From JAFAGX01 sp035624085 (GTDB lineage Bacteria; Acidobacteriota; Terriglobia; Terriglobales; Acidobacteriaceae): a stretch of DNA of 11,046 nt. Position numbers and translations under genes: made by a program. The notes under the pieces were generated by a model. It did not search any database. It saw only the letters and a program-made list of their open reading frames with translations, and had not been told where the DNA came from. The DNA lies in contig DASPSE010000211.1 of NCBI GenBank assembly GCA_035624085.1, positions 1 through 11,046 of the forward strand. The letters run 5' to 3'. Below, one piece after another: positions 7,352 through 11,046 of the stretch. Numbering within the stretch: the stretch's first letter is position 1; every line of letters starts with the position of its first letter.

Positions 7352-7436
7352 GCCGGGATGGCGGAATTGGCAGACGCGCACGGCTTAGGACCGTGTGCCG
7401 AAAGGCGTGCAGGTTCAAGTCCTGTTCCCGGCACCA
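7352..7436 (+). tRNA. tRNA-Leu (anticodon UAG)
   Basis: The acceptor stem GCCGGGA (7352-7358) pairs with TCCCGGC (7426-7432), followed by discriminator A and encoded CCA (7434-7436). The anticodon stem CACGG/CCGTG (7379-7383/7391-7395) encloses loop CTTAGGA with anticodon TAG at 7386-7388. A long variable arm (TGCC-GAAA-GGCG type, about 7396-7407) marks a class II tRNA, and the T arm is CAGG-TTCAAGT-CCTG. The length of 85 nt including CCA fits leucine. It decodes CUA, and by wobble other CUN codons. Confidence 0.97.
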
Positions 7437-7459
7437 CCTTTTCGCTTTCATGTTGAACG

Positions 7460-7491
7460 GACGAGGTCCCTCGACTTCGCTCGGGATTTCG
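7460..7491. repeat. Short dispersed-repeat-like segment
   Basis: GGTCCCTCGACTTCGCTCGG followed by GATTTCG resembles the 'cctcgacttcgctcggga' type of short repeat I associate with intergenic regions of several environmental bacteria. TCCC and GGGA at its ends can pair. Only one copy is in this window, so repetitiveness rests on recollection, not on the sequence shown. Confidence 0.4.
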
Positions 7492-7515
7492 CCAGCAGGC
7501 TCCCGCTACTGTTTA

Positions 7516-7544
7516 TGTAAATCGACCTTCGCGGTCACTTTACA
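7516..7544. repeat. Imperfect inverted repeat (29-nt hairpin)
   Basis: TGTAAA-TC-GACC (7516-7527) pairs with GGTC-AC-TTTACA (7533-7544) around the loop TTCGC, with 10 of 12 bases matching. It covers the stop of the minus-strand frame 7535-7822. No T-run follows on either strand, so it is not a classical intrinsic terminator. Confidence 0.6.
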
Positions 7545-7822
7545 GGTTCAAAGTGTGGCGAGCGAATGCCGAGTGCTGCCAGTGCCTCATCCATGGTGTG
7601 TACGACACTCAGAAGCGGTCTTGTAGGCTCTCCCATCATCTGAAACATGCGAGATTGACCAAATAGGTGCGTCTTCGGTGGCCGTAGAGATCCGGCTGGT
7701 GTTTTTCTGGCGAGTAGTTGCGCAAGAGAAATTCGCGCGTCACGATTAGAGGCAAATGAGGCAATGGAATTGCACATCCTCCACCGTACCTTTTCAGACC
7801 TTGGAGCGGACTCATTCCGCAA
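7535..7822 (-). pseudogene. Possible gene remnant with STAS/SpoIIAA-like C-terminal end
   Basis: A 95-codon frame whose last part, about residues 54-86 (FGQSRMFQMM followed by RPLLSVVHTMDEALAALG), looks like protein sequence. It resembles the closing strand-helix of SpoIIAA/STAS-like small proteins, in which a '.ARMF..' helix is followed by a strand and 'DEA..WL'. The first 50 residues (basic, low in pattern) are not recognisable, and no proper ribosome site precedes the TTG at 7822 or the ATG at 7777. The likeliest reading is a degenerate gene that kept its 3' end; a short real gene or a chance frame remain possible. The hairpin at its stop mildly supports it as a former 3' end. Confidence 0.3.
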
Positions 7823-7905
7823 AGGGAGTCCCCTGCTCGGTGTGAGCTTTACTCAGGAACCCACAGTGCATGGCACTTCTACTGAACAGATAATAGGACG
7901 GAAGC

Positions 7906-8838
7906 ATGCTCCAATCCAGCGTAAGTGTTTCGGCTAGAGGAGGAATGGGCGAGACAACGGCAGAACAGACGACCGCAACGAATATCATCACAAATCCGGC
8001 ATTCGTCGAAGAATGCCGCCAGCGCTTCGGTTTGTCGTATCACATTAATTATGCGTTCAATTGCGCGCAAAGTGTTTCCTTTGCGGGAAAACATGTCCTT
8101 GAGGTCGGCGGAAGTCTGCCCCCCAACTTGGTTTTCGGTATCCTGGAGGCCAAGACCTGGACGGCGATTGAAACTCCCGACTACGAGGATTCGCTTGCCG
8201 AAGCCGGCGGAATAACCCATAAGGGCACACTTTTGCACACGGACACCGATGTTACCCCAACCAAAGGATTCGGTACGCCGCTGGCTGCACGATACAATTT
8301 CTTGTTTGCTAATATCGAAGATCTTCCGGAGTGCCACCACGAGAAGTACGATCTGGTTTTCTCGATCGCGACTTTTGAGCACATACAGAAAATGCCCTCC
8401 GCGCTCGATCGGATGTACCAGGCTCTCAAGCCGGGAGGCAAGCTGTTTTCTTTATTTGCTCCCGTATGGTCGGCCTATGATGGTCACCATCTCCCGGAGA
8501 TGGTCGATGCAACGGGAAGGAAAATTGATAGAAGCCTGATTCCTCCATGGGGACATCTACTCGCCCGTCCTCCGGAAATGTACCGCTATCTGTGCACACG
8601 GACCGACCCTGAGACGGCTGGTACGATGGTCTATTACATTTATCACTCGCCGTTTATCAACCGTCTTTTCACTGAGGACTATATCGGCTACATCGTGCAG
8701 ACGCGGTTTAAGGTGATCAATCTGACGCGGGCGTTCACCGCTCCTGTGCCACCAAATATTCACAATACGCTGGCTGCTCTCTATCCCGGCCGCGCACATT
8801 TCGATAACAACGGCCTGTACATCATTCTTGAAAAGTGA
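7906..8838 (+). CDS. Class I SAM-dependent methyltransferase
   Basis: A 310-aa cytosolic methyltransferase of the Methyltransf_11/23 type. HVLEVGGSLP (63-72) is the SAM-binding motif I, in an unusual form: the normal E/DxGxGxG is E-V-G-G-S-L-P-P. EDLPECHHEKYDLVFSIATF (138-157), then EHI, corresponds to the acidic and post-motif region, and ALKPGGKLF (173-181) is the classic motif III strand. The C-terminal 130 residues are aromatic-rich and probably form the acceptor site. The ATG at 7906 has AGGACGG about 5 nt upstream; ATG 7945 follows AGGAGG by only one base, too close for normal use, so 7906 is preferred. The substrate is unknown; similar enzymes act on sugars or small molecules in surface-glycan clusters, but no such cluster is present here. 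It stands alone between tRNA-Leu and the secreted barrel protein. Confidence 0.85.
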   Translation: MLQSSVSVSARGGMGETTAEQTTATNIITNPAFVEECRQRFGLSYHINYAFNCAQSVSFAGKHVLEVGGSLPPNLVFGILEAKTWTAIETPDYEDSLAEAGGITHKGTLLHTDTDVTPTKGFGTPLAARYNFLFANIEDLPECHHEKYDLVFSIATFEHIQKMPSALDRMYQALKPGGKLFSLFAPVWSAYDGHHLPEMVDATGRKIDRSLIPPWGHLLARPPEMYRYLCTRTDPETAGTMVYYIYHSPFINRLFTEDYIGYIVQTRFKVINLTRAFTAPVPPNIHNTLAALYPGRAHFDNNGLYIILEK

Positions 8839-8847
8839 AGCCCGGCC

Positions 8848-8874
8848 GGGCAGCAATGCCTGCCCTTCGTGTTT
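8848..8874 (+). terminator. Terminator-like hairpin after the methyltransferase gene
   Basis: GGGCAG (8848-8853), loop CAATGC, CTGCCC (8860-8865), then TTCGTGTTT. The stem is perfect and GC-rich and starts 10 nt after the stop, but the tail is only moderately T-rich. CCCGGCCGGG at 8841-8850 is an overlapping palindrome. Confidence 0.5.
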
Positions 8875-9063
8875 AACCGCGCAACGTCCCAGTCTCCCAG
8901 TTGTCAGTTGATGAAAAATCTCCATTTGCACTCAAAACCCCAAATCCGGTCGGTAATCTACTCATGCCTATTGCTGGGCACCTCGGCCATGGCCTACCAT
9001 GGGCGTCACGAACCCATAGCTGTGCAGACGAATACAACGAAGCTACCAATTCAAGGAGGCTCC

Positions 9064-9504
9064 ATGAAGAAAGCTCTGTCATCCGTTTTGTTCGCAGTGG
9101 TGTTGCTCACAGCAGGTATCGCGACTGCCCAGAATCCAAACTACAACCCTGGCCCGGTTTGGCGCGTGAACTACTATTCGATTAAACCAGGACAGGGTGA
9201 CGCATTCTGGAAAGATATTCGCGACCACTTCAGACCCGTCTACGAGGAGTTCAAAAAGGCTGGGCTGATCTCCGATTACAGGTTCTTCACGAATCCGGTC
9301 TCAGATCATCCGAACGACTGGGACGTGGCTCTTGCCATTCTTTATCCCAATTGGGCAGCCATGGACGAGCTCGATGCAAAGGGTGCAACAATTGCCGCCA
9401 AACACTACGGTTCTCGTGAAGCCATGATCGAAGCGGGAAAGATGCGCAGCGAGCTGCGAGATCTAGTCGGAAGCCATCTGGCCCGCGAGGTGGTGCTCAA
9501 ATAG
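9064..9504 (+). CDS. Secreted small alpha/beta-barrel-like protein (unknown function)
   Basis: A 146-aa exported protein. The start is ATG 9064, set by AAGGAGG four bases upstream; a longer in-frame version from 8869 would bury the signal peptide. Residues 1-22 form a typical Sec signal: KK, hydrophobic core LSSVLFAVVLLTAGIA, then TAQ with cleavage likely around 22/23. The mature part opens VWRVNYYSIKPGQGDAFWKD (32-51), then a helix (about 52-66), a strand, DWDVALAILYPNWAAMDELD (85-104) and a closing helix/strand. This strand-helix-strand pattern with 'Y.I.PG....F' resembles the dimeric alpha/beta barrel (ABM/NIPSNAP-like) fold. No catalytic residues or cofactor site can be assigned. It lies downstream of the methyltransferase, separated by a terminator-like hairpin, so it is probably transcribed on its own. 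Confidence 0.8.
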   Translation: MKKALSSVLFAVVLLTAGIATAQNPNYNPGPVWRVNYYSIKPGQGDAFWKDIRDHFRPVYEEFKKAGLISDYRFFTNPVSDHPNDWDVALAILYPNWAAMDELDAKGATIAAKHYGSREAMIEAGKMRSELRDLVGSHLAREVVLK

Positions 9505-9553
9505 GCTGCTTGGTCCCTCTATGTAGGGCTAGTCCATGGAGAGTGCTTTTGGG

Positions 9554-9582
9554 CCGCCCGATGTCTGGGCGGTTTCTTTTTT
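9554..9582 (+). terminator. Rho-independent terminator of the secreted barrel-protein gene
   Basis: CCGCCC (9554-9559), loop GATGTCT, GGGCGG (9567-9572), then TTTCTTTTTT (9573-9582). The stem is perfect, GC-rich and followed directly by a T-run, 50 nt after the stop. Confidence 0.9.
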
Positions 9583-9598
9583 CTTGCGGCACAATTTG

Positions 9599-9617
9599 TC
9601 GCGTCCTCCGTGGTTGA
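9599..9617. repeat. Dispersed repeat, copy D (fragment)
   Basis: GTCGCGTCCTCCGTGGTTGA matches one arm of the hairpin family at 3631-3713 and 7201-7275 (shared core GTCCT..GTGGTT). No opposite arm is visible, so it is a decayed copy or a chance match. Confidence 0.35.
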
Positions 9618-9727
9618 TGATTAATCGCCATATCACTCAAAACTGGGATCGAAGACGAGGGAAACGAAGCTAAAGCGAATCGACAAGATCGTTTTCGTTT
9701 TTTCTGCAGGTTTCATCCGGACCTGAA

Positions 9728-10933
9728 TTATCTTCCCGCACTCGTAAGTTCCACCGGCGACTCCGATTCCACTTCACGATCGCTTCCCGGCAGGCTTAAA
9801 GAGTTGGCCAAACTTTCTGCGAGCATCCTCGGCAAGGTGCGATACAACCGCCAGCGCAGATCGCGGTAGCCTTGGGTTCCGGCAAACATGTCGGACATCA
9901 GCAAGCGAAAACTCGGGCTGCTGGCGGTGAACTGGATGGTGCGCTCCAGAACCGTATCTCCCATCCATCGGCCGGTGTAGAAGCGGCTGGCCATTTTGGC
10001 GGCGAGCTCCAGTTCCGGCAGAAAATCCTGGCGCAGAAGTTCGCGATAAGCTTCGGGCCGGTCAGCCAGCAGGGCCTGACTCAACAGCTCAGCTGAGCGC
10101 ATGGCATAGTAAAGGCCCTCGCCGGTAATCGGATCGACGAATCCAGCTGCATCGCCAATCAACGCCCAATCTTTGCCGTTCACGACGGTGTCAGCAAGTG
10201 TTTCGGTCTGCGGCGAGGGCAAGACATGCGAATAGAACTCCGCACGCTTGTAATCCAGTCCCAGGTCTTCTAGTGCATCCTCGAGCAATTTGCGGAATTG
10301 AGCCGCGCTCCTGGTATGCATCTTGCCGCAGATTCCAGCTGAGAAGTGGTCAGAGCGTGGAAAAATCCAGATATAACCATGAAGGTCGCGCAGGAATTGA
10401 ATCTGCATCACCTGGCTTCTTCCGGGAATGTAGTAACCGGCCGTGACCATCAAGTCTTCGGGAGCGAACGGTCGAGAAAACTGTTTCCGGAACGAATTCC
10501 GAGCGCCGGCTGCGATAACCAGGTACGTGGCCCGCCACGAAGACCGGTTTGACTGCAGACGCCAGCGACCGCCGCAGCGTTCAATCAGCACGACGTGGTC
10601 ACGAACGATGTCTGTACCCGCTTCGCGTGCCCGGTCCAGAAGAAAGCCGTTCAACAAGCAGCGGGAAAAAATCGCAATGGGCTGTTCCAAAGGGAACGAA
10701 ACGCGGCGTCCCGAGGGGGCGATGAGCTCGCACTCGCTGACCCAGTTGCGTTCCACGTTGGCATCGGCGAGGAACGGCCAATGGGCGAGTGCTTTGTGAG
10801 TGACGCCGCCGCCGCAGGGCTTTTCCCAGGCAAGCTTTTCGTCGAACAAGATTACGCGGCGTCCAGCTTGCGCGAGAGCGGCGGCGGCAACGGCGCCCGC
10901 GGGACCCCCGCCGACTATCGCGATAGCGTTCAC
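9728..10933 (-). CDS. Geranylgeranyl-reductase-family FAD-dependent oxidoreductase
   Basis: A 401-aa flavoprotein of the GGR/group A flavin monooxygenase superfamily. The FAD-binding dinucleotide fold is at the N-terminus: AIVGGGPAGAVAAAALAQAG (5-24). PCGGGV (39-44) is the diagnostic GGR-family motif near the flavin. ALIGDAAGFVDPITGEGLYY (257-276), then AM, is the second FAD-contact motif. Members hydrogenate isoprenoid chains (archaeal lipids, menaquinone side chains, chlorophyll or quinone precursors) or oxidise small substrates; the substrate here is not evident. The GTG at 10933 is the only start available before an upstream stop; it has no good Shine-Dalgarno site but overlaps the stop of the preceding gene as GTGA, so translation is probably coupled. 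It is convergent with the secreted barrel-protein gene. The final 25 residues are polar and probably disordered. Confidence 0.88.
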   Translation of the reverse strand: MNAIAIVGGGPAGAVAAAALAQAGRRVILFDEKLAWEKPCGGGVTHKALAHWPFLADANVERNWVSECELIAPSGRRVSFPLEQPIAIFSRCLLNGFLLDRAREAGTDIVRDHVVLIERCGGRWRLQSNRSSWRATYLVIAAGARNSFRKQFSRPFAPEDLMVTAGYYIPGRSQVMQIQFLRDLHGYIWIFPRSDHFSAGICGKMHTRSAAQFRKLLEDALEDLGLDYKRAEFYSHVLPSPQTETLADTVVNGKDWALIGDAAGFVDPITGEGLYYAMRSAELLSQALLADRPEAYRELLRQDFLPELELAAKMASRFYTGRWMGDTVLERTIQFTASSPSFRLLMSDMFAGTQGYRDLRWRLYRTLPRMLAESLANSLSLPGSDREVESESPVELTSAGR

Positions 10934-11046
10934 GGCAGATTTTCTTTTCTGCAGGAGATCACAGCCCCGATCTCAATGCAGATTTCCTTCTTCCCGTTTT
11001 TCAGGTCTGAACCGAAATCTCCGGCAACCGAATTTATTGTGTTACC
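10930..11046 (-). CDS. Unidentified protein, C-terminal 38 residues (5' end off right edge)
   Basis: From the right edge a frame stays open for 38 codons and ends TGA at 10932-10930, sharing four bases (GTGA) with the oxidoreductase start. The visible residues include DFGSDLKNGKKEICIEIGAV and end KENLP; they are balanced, with alternating hydrophobic positions suggesting strands. I do not recognise the family. The 4-nt overlap and the absence of a ribosome site or other start for the oxidoreductase make a real upstream gene likely. The short length means a chance frame cannot be excluded. Confidence 0.55.
   Translation of the reverse strand, partial: GNTINSVAGDFGSDLKNGKKEICIEIGAVISCRKENLP

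Larger units (their letters stand above)
7437..7905. other. Gene-poor region downstream of tRNA-Leu
   Basis: Nothing here is a confident gene. It holds a dispersed-repeat-like segment (7460-7491), a strong imperfect hairpin (7516-7544) and a minus-strand reading frame that may be a gene remnant (7535-7822). No integrase, transposase or convincing duplicate of the tRNA 3' end is visible. Confidence 0.6.

Noticed and set aside
7410..7551. CAGGTTCAA in the tRNA T arm repeated at 7543-7551, considered as attL/attR of an integrated element.
   Set aside because: Only 9 nt match, the copy does not include the tRNA 3' end, and no integrase is nearby.
9713..9728. CAGGT/ACCTG inverted repeat near the end of the oxidoreductase gene, considered as its terminator.
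   Set aside because: On the minus strand the hairpin is followed by an A-run, not a T-run, and the stem is only 5 bp.
10935..10952. GCAGA/TCTGC small palindrome before the oxidoreductase start.
   Set aside because: It lies inside the 3' end of the upstream coding frame, with 5-bp arms and an A/T loop, and is likely chance.

Overview
The window (about 55-60% G+C by eye) looks like chromosome from a soil-type, Gram-negative-like bacterium, most plausibly an Acidobacteriota (Koribacter/Terriglobia-like) genome. That guess rests on family resemblance only: a very long secreted BNR-repeat protein, a DUF3467 protein next to a GT39-type membrane enzyme, a small secreted alpha/beta-barrel protein, and dispersed hairpin repeats of the 'accac..aggacac..' type. 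No rRNA or other phylogenetic marker is present.

Layout. (1) 1-2798, minus strand: a 121-aa SANT/HTH-like protein, followed with zero spacing by a GTG-started secreted BNR/Asp-box protein of at least 810 residues that runs off the left edge. (2) 2945-4868, plus strand: molybdate ABC transporter permease ModB and ATPase ModC, separated by an 83-bp hairpin repeat; no modA is in the window. (3) 4930-6791, minus strand: a 98-aa DUF3467 protein and, 8 nt downstream, a 518-aa polytopic GT39/ArnT-like glycosyltransferase. (4) 6931-7436, plus strand: an 81-aa two-helix membrane protein, then tRNA-Leu(UAG) with a good promoter. (5) 7437-7905: gene-poor, with a dispersed repeat, a strong hairpin and a possible gene remnant. 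(6) 7906-9504, plus strand: a class I SAM-dependent methyltransferase, then a secreted 146-aa alpha/beta-barrel-like protein ended by a clear intrinsic terminator. (7) 9728-11046, minus strand: a geranylgeranyl-reductase-type FAD oxidoreductase whose GTG start overlaps (GTGA) the stop of an unidentified gene cut by the right edge.

Genes appear to work together mainly as pairs: ModB with ModC for molybdate or tungstate uptake, the HTH protein coupled to the secreted BNR protein, DUF3467 with the glycosyltransferase, and the oxidoreductase with its unidentified upstream partner. No phage, transposase, CRISPR array or defence system is visible. I do not see a convincing new multi-gene system. 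The most useful points are the two boundary genes that are easy to miss, the dispersed repeat family (including a copy inside modBC), and the HTH/BNR coupling.
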